DNA from: Dryas octopetala
Lineage: Eukaryota > Streptophyta > Magnoliopsida > Rosales > Rosaceae
Reading direction: 5' to 3'
DNA length: 64,000 nt
Assembly: GCA_963921425.1 (NCBI GenBank)
Contig: OY992832.1
Coordinates: 9,362,001-9,426,000, forward strand
The translations under genes and the position numbers were made by a program. Under the pieces are notes generated by a model that worked only from the letters and a program-made list of their open reading frames with translations, searched no databases and was not told the DNA's origin. The stretch's first letter is position 1, and each line of letters starts with the position of its first letter. This document shows, one piece after another, positions 25,637-35,265 of the stretch.

Positions 25637-27804
25637 ATGGACCAGATTCAAATTCTGTGGCTAATTGTACAGGTTATCATCCATAAACTTGTTAGATGGT
25701 AATTTAGCTTTGTACTTCTCTAGGTTTGATGGTGTTCTTGTGCTCTACCTTTTAGGCATTCATTGTTCTTCTTCTCATAAAGTCATTTAGACCTTCCCTG
25801 TCCCTTTTGAAGGTTAAACATCATAAGTGGTGTTTAGTGGTTGGATAGGTTGGTTTTCTGATGATTACTTGGAAGACTTTGAAATATGAGCCATGAGTCA
25901 AACATTATTGTTCATCCTAGGTTCCTGCCCATAAATGTGATATTATTATGGCTAGGCTTATGATCTCAAGAGCAAAAGATCATGATCCCATTGTTTCAGG
26001 TATATGTGACAGCTAATGAGCTACATTTCTGAACCTTTATGTTGTGCCTTCCAGGAGACAAACATTCAATATCTGTACTTGGTTTATTCCATGACAAGTT
26101 GACATATGGCTGCCATTTAGCATAATTTATAGTAGGTTTAGATGTTATATATCAAACATACCTGAAGATAGGAAGTCCTTTCTCATGATGCTTTTAGCAA
26201 CCCAAAAGATTGTCCATAATCTGAGTCCAATTCTTGTTTGGTTTAAGGTTTTTTTTTTAAATTTCATTGTTACTACTCTACTGTCACTGTGGTATACATT
26301 TCCTTTTTTTTTTTTCCTCTTTTTAACTGAGAGAGTATTTTGTGGCGCACTGCTTTATGCACAATTTCATTTAGGCTACTAGGATGATATAATGTCTCTT
26401 GAATTTAGCTCATATATCCACACAAAACTGTTTCATGAACTCTGTAAAAAATTGTTTGGTAAAGAAATATATTAATATTAATTGGTTGTTCTACTTTTGT
26501 TCTAAATAAGTCTTTCTTCTGTAACTTGTGTCGGGGATGCAGTACATCTACCATATGATTACCGGCCAGAGCTATTTCAGCCCAGGGGGCAGGGAGAGAG
26601 CCACACTTACACCAGCACTTAGTGTACCCCAAGATACTTATTCTAGTTATTTGCCTGCCATGCCATACTATTGGATGTGATTGTTGTAACCAAGTGATTA
26701 ATTGCATGTATTATTAGGAATTGAGATTCCAACTTCATCTAATAAATCACTCTTCTTATGTGACAAGTCCTGCATCCTAACATTCAATTGCTTTTACTTA
26801 AGATTTTTCACGTTCAGGAATGAGTTTTCAAAGATATTGACCCTAGGATTTATACTCGGATAAGAACTCTGATAATGCTACCGAAGACCTGGGGATCAAA
26901 GATGGTCAGCTCTTTATTATAATCATGACCCAAGCATGCAATACCCAGCACCTTCTTTTAAACTATGTGTATTTTCAAGTTGCTTGATATTGATGAGATC
27001 GAATTATTGTTGAAATGAAAAATAATGCATGATGACGGCTCTTTTGGTGCAAGCAATTTCATGTTTGGCAATTAGTGGTTGCCTAGCCCATTCAATTTTT
27101 TTTATTTTTTATTTTGGTTAGGCAGGCGCTTTCTACAATTCTACCATTATTAAAGTATGCCTAGTTGAGTGGCCAAAAAAAAAAAAGTATGCCTAGTTGC
27201 CCTTCAACATAACTGATTGTTTTGTTCCCTTTATAATGTGAGGTTGGGTTTTGACTCACACTTATTAACATACCCAACAATTTTATTAGGATATAGCTAT
27301 TTTTATTATCAAATAAGACGTGATAAGAATGGTTGCGATGATTTAATATAGATACGCGTGGTGTGTGTGAAAGTTTGTGTATGAATTATGTGCGTAGTAC
27401 AACTTTTTGTCCACATCCAAGAATTTGGTCTTCACACCCAAGTTTTAATAAAATTCTTAAGGACAATTTTACCCCTTTGCAAAAGTACTAAAATGAATTA
27501 TAAAATTTTTAAAATAACTTTTTAAATTTTTTTTTTCTAAACTTCTGTAAATCTTAAAAAGTAAAAAAATAAATAAAATAAACAAAAAAGCAAGGGGGCA
27601 CCATAAAAAAAACGAGAGGGGCCAGCAAAGGGTGACCTTTTAAAAGAAAAAAATATTGAGTTTTTTATTAGTAACCTTATATTTTATATTCTTAATTTTA
27701 AGTAATAAAAGGAATGTGTAGATTGTTTTACAAACTGAGTGCAATCTACAGCGGTGAAAAGTGACTCTACAAACTGAGTGCAATCTTATCTACACATTGT
27801 TTTT
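25637..27804. other. Intergenic, TAF11 to transposon
   Basis: This holds the TAF11 3' UTR, then AT-rich sequence with no recognisable gene. Next to the transposon (about 27440-27800) is A/T-rich DNA containing two copies of TACAAACTGAGTGCAATCT about 41 bp apart (starting 27730 and 27771), and an inverted pair AATGTGTAGAT / ATCTACACATT, suggesting an older small insertion. No complete element could be bounded. Confidence 0.5.
27154..27199. mobile_element. Second minimal poly(A) insertion with 14-bp target duplication
   Basis: AGTATGCCTAGTTG occurs at 27154-27167 and 27186-27199. Between them is an 18-bp insert, AGTGGCC plus eleven A. The insert closely resembles the one at 1100-1119 (both read TGGCC followed by eleven A), although the two targets are unrelated. 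It is best explained as an extremely 5'-truncated retroposon. Confidence 0.7.
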
Positions 27805-27825
27805 GGGGGGGGGGGGGGGGGGGGG
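27805..27825. repeat. Run of 21 G at the element's left terminus
   Basis: The left terminal repeat is capped by 21 consecutive G, against GGGGG then C at the right end (read inward). It is most simply a slippage expansion of the terminal G-run, and its exact length may be a sequencing artefact. Confidence 0.85.
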
Positions 27826-27863
27826 CTATGCACACCACCATTTTGTGCTGAGTTGACCACCCT
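27824..27863 (+). repeat. Left terminal inverted repeat of the MULE
   Basis: Forty bases starting GGCTATGCACACCACC and ending GTTGACCACCCT. It pairs with 35220-35259 on the other strand. The last 13 bases are identical in both ends and recur, slightly altered, just inside (near 27868 and 27906), possibly as subterminal transposase contacts. Confidence 0.85.
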
Positions 27864-28069
27864 TGTTGAGTTCACCACCCCCTTGTATAATTTTTTTAAT
27901 TTCTACTGAGTTAACCACCCTAAAATGACAGAAATATCCCTTATTTCACAAAATACATCATTTTTACTATCTAAACCCACCTACCCCACCCAAACAAACA
28001 CCCCACCAGTAAACCACCCGCAGACCCCACCCCCTGGCCTACCCGCAGACCCCACCCCCGCCTACACGC

Positions 28070-28172
28070 CACCAGTCGCTGGTCCTCCCCGCTGTCGCCG
28101 GTCCTCCCCGCTGTCGCCGGTCCTCCCCGCCGTCGCCGTTCCTCCCCGCCGTCGCCGGTCCTCCCCTCCACC
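28070..28172. repeat. 18-bp GC-rich minisatellite in the leader exon of the PMD gene
   Basis: About five tandem copies of an 18-bp unit close to GTCGCCGGTCCTCCCCGC. They create a proline/arginine-rich open frame (ATG at 27925). That frame ends at a good splice donor (TTTCAG|GTGG at 28198) whose joining to the next exon would give an immediate stop, so it is better read as untranslated leader. Confidence 0.7.
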
Positions 28173-28385
28173 GCCGAGGCCTCCTCTGCAATTTCAGGTG
28201 GTTGCTTACTCTCCCTTACTCACTCTCTGTCACTCTCTCCATCCTACATTCCTACATTAGGGTTGTATAATGCATTAATATATATATTTGGCCTTCCAAT
28301 TACACAGATATGTGATATTTTAGAGAAATTAGAATGAGATATTGAAAGTGGGTGTCTGCAAAATTCAGTCTGATTTCGAATTTCA

Positions 28386-28738
28386 TTCGGTACTGGTGTA
28401 CCGAAATTTCTTAACTTGTTCGGAAGTATACTGTCGAATTATTTCAAAATATTCGACAGTATACTTCCGAACAGAATTTGCTGGAAATGTGTTACAAATT
28501 CATTCGGTAGTTCAGTTCCGAATTATTTAAATTTATTCGGTAGATATCCTCCGAAATATCAAATGTCATTCGGTGGGTCTCTGTCGAATGAATATATTGA
28601 TTTAACTGTGCTGGTTCCATTCGACGGGCATCTGTCGAAACATTGATATATGTTCGGTGGGTGTCTGTCGAATGGATCTTAATATTTCGGTGGACATCTA
28701 CCGAATAGATCTGAAATTTTCGGTAGACATCTGCCGAA
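28386..28738. repeat. Left phased array of ten 20-bp quasi-palindromes, TTCGR-N10-YCGAA
   Basis: Ten units, each exactly 20 bp with arms TTCGG or TTCGA and YCGAA, start at 28386, 28419, 28452, 28503, 28536, 28569, 28620, 28653, 28686 and 28719. Steps are 33, 33, 51, 33, 33, 51, 33, 33, 33, so units form groups of three, three and four. Inner bases are often complementary too (for example TTCGGTAG and CTGCCGAA), so each could fold as a hairpin or bind a dimer. Units 28419 and 28452 are exact reverse complements. A decayed unit may start at 28344. The array lies wholly inside the leader intron 28198-28843 of the mobile-domain gene. Confidence 0.9.
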
Positions 28739-28845
28739 TGACATGAATATAAAATATTTTTACATACACTTTTCTCTTATTCTATATTTCATGATAACTT
28801 ATATTCTCTGTATTCTAAACATGATTTCAATTTTTGAATATAGGT

Positions 28846-30902
28846 ATGGATATGAGAGGAGCATCTAGAGGTAAATCTGCTCGAGGCGAAACTTCTAGAG
28901 GTAGATCTTCTAGAGGCGGTGATGCAAATGAAGATCGAACACGTCCTACAGCTTCAGAGAGGCGTAGGAGGACGGGCAAAACTATTTACGAAGAGAGGGG
29001 GGATGATGTCCAGCCGGAAGAGAATGTAATGGAAGATGACAACAATGATTCAGATGGGCCTTTCCCTGGAGGTCCCACTGATATGTCATTGCTTAGGAGC
29101 TTCAACAGTCACATTGCTGCCTCCATTTGGAAAAATGAGGTATTAGAGATTATACATAATGACTTATATAATTTAAAATTTTATAACTATATAGTTTGCA
29201 ATATTGTAATTGACTTGTGGCTTGTTTTTGAAAATAGGAACGTGAGCCCCTAAGATGCATATCCAAAACAACAAAGCTGCGCACATGGGATTTGTGGAGT
29301 AGAAATGATAATAACAATGTGAAGGGGTATGTGATTAGATCTGGGCTCGGACCACTGGTGTCATGCTCGTACCGTACTGTTGATAAGGTAGTGGTCTCAG
29401 CCTTTGTTGAGAGGTGGCAGCCTGAGACTAATACTTTCCATATGCCATTCGGTGAGATGACCATCACACTAGATGATGTGTCAAACATTTTGGGAATTCC
29501 GGTTGTGGGTTTATCACTTTCTACACCCCCTCATGATCATATTGCATCAAATTTGTTATTGAGAACATACTTAGGGGTGAGTGAGGCAGATGCCACATCG
29601 GAGTTGGATGACTATTCTGGTGGGTATGTGCGTCTCGAGTGGTTACGGTCGAGGTTTGGCCATGTGTGTGATACAGATGATGATGAGCTAGTGAGGTGTG
29701 CTGCTAGAGCCTATTTATTATTCTTATTGGGATGTACCCTTTTTGCCGATAAGACTGGCACAAGGGTACAAGTCCAGTATCTACGATTACTTACTAATCT
29801 CGACACCACTAGCCATTATGCATGGGGTGCAGGGGGCTTATCTTTCCTATATCGGCAGTTAGGTGTTGCTTCTAGGTCTAAGGTTAAGCAAATGTGTGGA
29901 TATATGACCTTATTGGAGGCATGGGTGTATGAGCATATGCACCATATTGTTAGTCCGGGCTATGACATTAACTACTTAGAGAGTAGCCCCCGTGCGCTCC
30001 GATGGACTCCGAGGAGGGATACCGGGACAACTTGTGAAGATGTGCAGAAACTGAGACAACGACTTGACGATTTGAAGGCGGATGAGGTATATATTTATAG
30101 TGATAATGAAAAATTAGACTTAATTTTGCATTTGTTGCTCTTGGATGAATTATTTAATACTAACTTATTTTGGTTTTTTTTTCTTTCTTCAGGTTATATG
30201 GGAACCCTACAAATCCAGTAGACAACAACATCCATTACTAGATGTTGCATTTTACACAGGATTGATCAAGTGTTTCGACATTGTGGAGCCATATTATCCG
30301 GAGAGAGTCTTAAGGCAATTTGGACGGGTACAAACTATCCCCCCTGCACCACGTGCTCCTCAGCGTGGTGGACGAGGTGCTTATGCACAATCGTACAATC
30401 CCTTTTACGAGTACTTTGATAGTACGTGGGAGAGGTGGCCGGACCACTTATTGTCTGAAGATAGTCGCAGTGTACCAGTGAAGGCTCCATCTGACACCGT
30501 TGACGGCTACCTCCAGTGGTTCCATTATGTATCTCATCCGTACATCCAAAATCCAGCACTGAGGACTGCATTTGACCCCCACAGGACCGTGGCACCAGGA
30601 TTTGGCAGGGTATGGATCCAAAGGCTTAAATTTTGAAATTGGTGGTGAAAATTGTTTATTTAGGCTCAAATTGGCTTATATTTTGACATGGTATATAAAT
30701 TGTTGCTTATATATGATTTTGTTACTTACAGGACTGTGTTGACCGTATGTTGCATATCACTCGCCATATTGTGGCATTGGGCGAGGATGAGGCCACAAGG
30801 CGTCCCTCTCACCTTTACAGGGCGATTGACAGTCTACAACATATCTTGGAGGGCACACACTTGAGCAGCACCATGACCTACCAGCGCCGCACTCGGCAGT
30901 GA
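28846..30902 (+). CDS. Plant mobile domain (PMD) protein encoded by the MULE
   Basis: Four coding exons (28846-29139, 29238-30086, 30193-30609, 30732-30902), each a multiple of three, give 576 residues. The plant mobile domain (about residues 115-480) is recognisable from FVERWQPETNTFHMPFGEM, TITLDDVSNILGIPVVG and the later DYSGGYVRLEWLRSRF, as in MAIN/MAIL1 and the aminotransferase-like mobile-domain family. In Arabidopsis host members help silence transposons and maintain expression in meristems; mobile copies occur within transposons. The N terminus is basic and RG-rich (RGASRGKSARGETSRG), suggesting nucleic-acid binding. The start follows the leader-intron acceptor at 28843 directly. It converges on the transposase gene, with about 300 bp between the stops. 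Its role in the element is unknown; a silencing-related or DNA-binding role is a guess. Confidence 0.88.
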
Positions 30903-31201
30903 TCACCCGCTTTCATGTTCAGAAGTTTTTTTGATGAACACAAGGGCCAAAAGTTAATGACTAATTATGAGGGTTATTTGTAATTAGAACCTTCTGTTTT
31001 TTATTTTGGCTAAAATTGGAGCATCTTAATTTAGTGACTTTGAAATTGCATAAAAACAATCCGAACAAATATTGGAGCACCACATATTATGATAATATTA
31101 TGCATGAGTCAAGATCTAATAAAGGTTAATATCATCCCACATACATGGTACGTACGCCATAAAGGTTAAAAAAAATTCACTAGATTTAATTAAGTTTAAA
31201 T

Positions 31202-34200
31202 TCAATCATTATCAAGAGACACAATTTCCGGCGTAGGCACGTCACCATTAATTCGCTTGAACTCCTCAAGGCGATTTTGATATCCAATGTACCAACCATG
31301 TGCGGCATACGCGTCGGCATGTTTATGCCAATCATCTGAAATAGGTGGCATAGGATGGCCCGGGGACAAGTGTACCTACACATATTAATTAAGTGAATAA
31401 CTTAGCAATGACAATTTTTCTACTATAAATTTACAATTACACAATTTATAGCCGTACCTGTACAAAATGATCACCGTTGACAAAACCAATGCAAATCTTA
31501 CGGAGCTCAACGTCCTGATGTGCTTCTGAGTGTGCATATAGTGGGAGACACGTAAGGCATAACGATCTACATAAATGGATCACGGTTACACCATAACATA
31601 TGGCGATAATATATCCCATCTCGGGCATAGTCATCCAATGATCTCTGGGTGCAGGGGTGTCATCAAAATAGTCAAGTACCCTCTGAAACTCCATAACTCG
31701 CTCGCGCACATGGAAAACTGACTCAAACAAAGCCGGTGTATGTAGCAGTGTCCTGGATAAGTCTGTGCGTACCTTCCGCCAAGCATCTACTCCAAATCCC
31801 ATAGCTGCAGCTACAACTCTATATCCACAATTACCATCTGGTAAGACGTCGGTTACACCAGAAATGTACGGTCTCATGATGGGTTGAAACTGGTCTATAT
31901 ACCGATGTGGCTGAGCAAATGGAATGGGCGAACTCGTCTTCACTTTGTTGGCCCGTTTTTTTAGTTTCTTTTTTGGCGAGGTACAGCCAACATTGCCAAT
32001 GGACGGTGAGGGTGAATGACTGTCACAACCGGAAAGTACGTACTCAAATGCGGATGGCAAACGCCTAGCAGAGGTTTCAGCTTTACTTGGGCGGCCCCTA
32101 GTCTTGGTCTTCACTTGTGGTTCCCTCAGAGTAGTGGAACTTGGATTCATAAGCTCTTCTAACTTCAAACTTATGTGCTTCTGGGTGTCTGCATCTTGCT
32201 CTTCCATCCATTTTATTAGTCTATCTACTGTGGCATTAACTGGAGGATCTGAGAGTTTTGTGACCTCCGGTTCCCTATTGTAATCCAACTTTCTCCAATA
32301 AGGATGAAGGGAGTCAAGTGGAATAGGCCGGTTACGTCGTCTATACGACAAAATCTCATGTGCACATGGCAACTCGTGTGTCCGACGAATGGTGCAATCA
32401 CATGGTAAGGCACCTCCAATCCATTCAGCCCTGTACAATATGAAAGAAGTGAATAAATTATTGGTACAAACTAAATAAGTGTTTAATGCGTAGAATGAAG
32501 GTTAGTTAGTGAAGGTACCTCCTTATCTCACAACCAATTATATTCAATGCTGTATCTGATACATAGCCTAACAATTCCTTCATCTCCTCATGTTTCCTGA
32601 CACTATGCTGGATAAAACAACGGCTTTTCTCAAATGATGCCTTAATGTGTGTATGCTGCAACTCTAGCAATGTATGAATATGCTGCCATGATAACTCAAA
32701 ACTAAGCTGACTAGTGCCAAGTTCCTTCTTTAACCTTGAATGTGCACTTTCAGCCCTGTTCGTAACAAGAAGTTAGTATGTGTGTCTAAGCATATAACAA
32801 GTCAATGATAACAAAAATAGACTACCTGTTCGAAGTGGTGTTACCAAGGTGCATACAAGCATCTGTCCATGCAGCCACAAACCTCTCCTTATAAGGTATC
32901 AACCAACTATCCTTAATGTACTCAATAGCTCCGGCGTATGAACAAAAGTTGGTTTCCATGTCACGCAAACGACTCACATACTCATCCTCGCTCTCCGATC
33001 CAACCAAACAATTCCAGGCAGCATTAAACTTCTCCCAATGGTCAACCGTACCAAACAAATTCCTGCAATTTTTCAACACATTTTTGCTAATGTGCCATCT
33101 ACACAATAAATGTCTGGCACTAGGAAACACTTTAGGGATTGCAGACATGAGTGCTAGTTCCCGATCCGTGACAATCACGTTAGGAAGACAGTCATCATTC
33201 AATAAAGACCGTACTCTACCCAAAGCCCATGTATAATTATCCTCCTTCTCAGAACATATATAAGCGAATGCAACAGAGAATGTCATGCTAGTGGAAGTCA
33301 CACCCACAATCTCAAAAAGTGGCCAACGGTACCTATTAGTCTTATAAGTGCAATCCATTATCAGTACATGCGGAAATGCACGTAATATATCAACACTCTC
33401 AGGATGAGTCCAAAACAGGTCAGTCACAACATCACCAGAACTTCTATGCCACTCAACATAATTATGTTCTCTCAGCTTAGTTAGCAATACTTGCATCTCT
33501 GATCTACCGGCCCTCTCGATGACCCTATGTTTTTCCCTGGCATTGTATACTGTCTTGATGATTGATGTATTCTGTGGATTCTGACTTTTTATGGTCTTCA
33601 ATATATCTTTCGGTTTCACCAAAGTCTTGGACAAAGCCACTAACAATGAATTCTCTTCTTCAGTTAATCTGCCTGCGAATGAATGCCCTTCAATATACTC
33701 TGAAACTACATGGTTATGCACTCCACATGCAACCTCCAACTCCCATTGATCACCACATCCAGTGTTCACCGCCTTCAACGAGAATGGACATCCACATTTC
33801 TTCGAACGGGTGTCCTTAGAGTCATCAGAAACCGGTTGCTTACGGCTAGCAGCATCGGATGTTTGGTCGCCTGAATCTGACTTTGATGACTTCCTTGATC
33901 TATTTGGCTCATATTGACCATTTCTCTCACAAGCAAATTTGATCCAAGCTCTCTTACCACGAACCCCGCCTGCATCAGACCTTCTAATGACAATTACCAT
34001 GTTGTTCCTTTTTCCTTGTGCACGAATCCAACTAACCATTGAATCCTTACTTTGAAATACCTACACATGATAATTATATATATTATTTACAATTCATATT
34101 TAGGTATGCATAAATCATAATTCCCGGCCATACAAACAATGTTTACCTCCGCTGTTGTGAATTCATTGGTGTAGTCAAAATTGCACCTTCCTTCAGCTAT

Positions 34201-34835
34201 ACTGAGTTCGGTGGAAGCATCCACTTGCTGCTCCTATTCAGCAAAAAAAAAATAATAATAATAATTTTTGTCCCAGTATTCGACGGGAAGCCACCGAAAA
34301 TATCACATATATTCGGTGGCTAAGTACCGAATATGCAAACAAAGTTCGACAATTGACTACCGAATGAAACAATTATACGTTGATCATTCGGGAAAAAAAG
34401 TAGTTCTGTCCCAGTATTCGACGGGAATCCACCGAATAAACCATGTATATTCGGTGGCTAAGTACCGAATATACCAATATAATTCGACAACTACCTACCG
34501 AATAAAACTATTTTAAAAACTATACGTTATTCATTCGGTGGATATCTGCCGAACGGTGGTATAAACTTCGGTGACAAACCACCGAATGTATTGCCATTTT
34601 TCGACGGGCATCGACCGAACAAATGTGTAAAAATTTGACATTACATTTATAAACGGTGGATACCTACCGAAATATATACATTTATTCGGTGACCATCCAC
34701 CGAAATATAATGTATATTTCGGTACTGGTTTACCGAATAAAAACACGAACTCACAGTTTTTCAGCCGCGAAAAAATTCAAAAAAACTCAAACTTACTTCA
34801 TTTGATGACTCCAAGTTGTCGTTCTGATTGTCCAT
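31202..34835 (-). CDS. MULE transposase with FAR1, DDE, SWIM and OTU protease domains
   Basis: Six exons (34835-34797, 34233-34147, 34060-32826, 32755-32519, 32430-31458, 31375-31202) join in frame through every junction to 914 residues. Order: FAR1-type zinc/WRKY-like DNA-binding domain (about 63-161, with CGCPFS and HNH), MULE transposase core with D278 (LIMDCTYKTN), D341 (VIVTDRELALM) and a Glu at about 400-402 after the CRWHISKN motif, SWIM zinc finger (CDC...CAH, about 542-556), basic linker, and an OTU cysteine-protease domain with DGNC (D731, C734) and a candidate catalytic His (NGDHF, H854). FAR1/MULE proteins cut and move DNA between terminal repeats; OTU enzymes cleave ubiquitin chains. 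The first exon codes only 13 residues and is followed by an intron containing the right palindrome array. Confidence 0.88.
34279..34737. repeat. Right phased array of twelve 20-bp quasi-palindromes
   Basis: Units start at 34279, 34312, 34345, 34417, 34450, 34483, 34534, 34567, 34600, 34652, 34685 and 34718. Within each group of three the step is exactly 33 bp; groups are separated by 72, 51 and 52 bp. Eleven fit TTCGR-N10-YCGAA exactly; the unit at 34652 begins AACGG. A half-unit (TTCGG at 34387) sits in the 72-bp gap. The first two groups are a duplication of about 138 bp (GTCCCAGTATTCGACGGGAA near both 34270 and 34408). The array lies inside intron 1 (34796-34234) of the transposase gene. 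The outermost unit, at 34718, matches the outermost left unit at 28386 at 19 of 20 positions. Confidence 0.9.
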
Positions 34836-34909
34836 TTGTCAAAAGTAGGTGATTTGGATACAATGCATTTGTTTACAAAAACAATCTATGTCTAGGATTG
34901 GTTGAAGAT

Positions 34910-35130
34910 GGTGGTGGTGGTAGAAGAGAGTGGAGTGGGTGGAGCCAGCGGGTGGGATTGTGGGTGGAGCACGTGGGTGGGATTTTTTAAAACAACAATC
35001 TATATCTAGGGTGGAAGGTTGATGATGGTGGTGGTGGAAGGTGGAAGATGAAGGTTGAAGATGGTGGTGGTGGAAGGTTGAAGATGGTGGTGAAGATGAT
35101 GGTGCTCCTCTCAGCTGGTGGTTGAAGATG
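34910..35130. repeat. GATGGTGGTGGT-rich minisatellite in the transposase leader
   Basis: Several imperfect copies of GGTTGAAGATGGTGGTGGTGG lie between the transposase start codon and the right terminal repeat, on the side corresponding to the 5' UTR. This parallels the minisatellite in the other gene's leader exon. Confidence 0.65.
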
Positions 35131-35219
35131 GTAGGGGGTGTTGGGAGAAAACCAAATATTAGATGTCCTTTATGGTCATTTTGCTATATGGTATATATGT
35201 CTTTTACTAAATTCAATTT

Positions 35220-35259
35220 AGGGTGGTCAACTAAGTAGAACAGGGTGGTCGGAATAGCC
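35220..35259 (-). repeat. Right terminal inverted repeat of the MULE
   Basis: The reverse complement starts GGCTATTCCGACCACC and ends AGTTGACCACCCT. It matches the left end at about 32 of 40 positions. The element ends at 35265 with CCCCC, followed by the probable target duplication TTGTTTTAT. Confidence 0.85.
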
Positions 35260-35265
35260 GCCCCC

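Larger units (their letters stand above)
27805..35265. mobile_element. Apparently complete Mutator-like element (MULE) with two convergent genes
   Basis: A DNA transposon of about 7.46 kb. The ends are inverted repeats: 27824-27863 and the reverse complement of 35220-35259 match at about 32 of 40 positions without gaps, both starting GGCTAT and ending AGTTGACCACCCT, with G-rich outermost bases. Further GAGTT(N)ACCACCC copies follow inside the left end. Flanks read TTGTTTTT at 27797-27804 and TTGTTTTAT from 35266, fitting the 9-bp duplication of Mutator elements with about one mismatch. Contents from left: leader exon, palindrome array in an intron, plant-mobile-domain gene (+), FAR1/MULE/SWIM/OTU transposase (-), palindrome array in its first intron, transposase leader. 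All exons of both genes stay in frame, so the insertion looks young or maintained. Confidence 0.9.

Noticed and set aside
27925-28260. Proline/arginine-rich open frame at the left end of the MULE
   Set aside because: It comes from an 18-bp minisatellite, contains a strong splice donor at 28198, and joins out of frame to the next exon, so it is taken as leader.
28386-34737. Resemblance of the two palindrome arrays to CRISPR arrays
   Set aside because: The repeated part is a degenerate quasi-palindrome with a variable core, spacers are similar AT-rich 13-mers, the setting is a plant transposon intron, and there are no cas genes.
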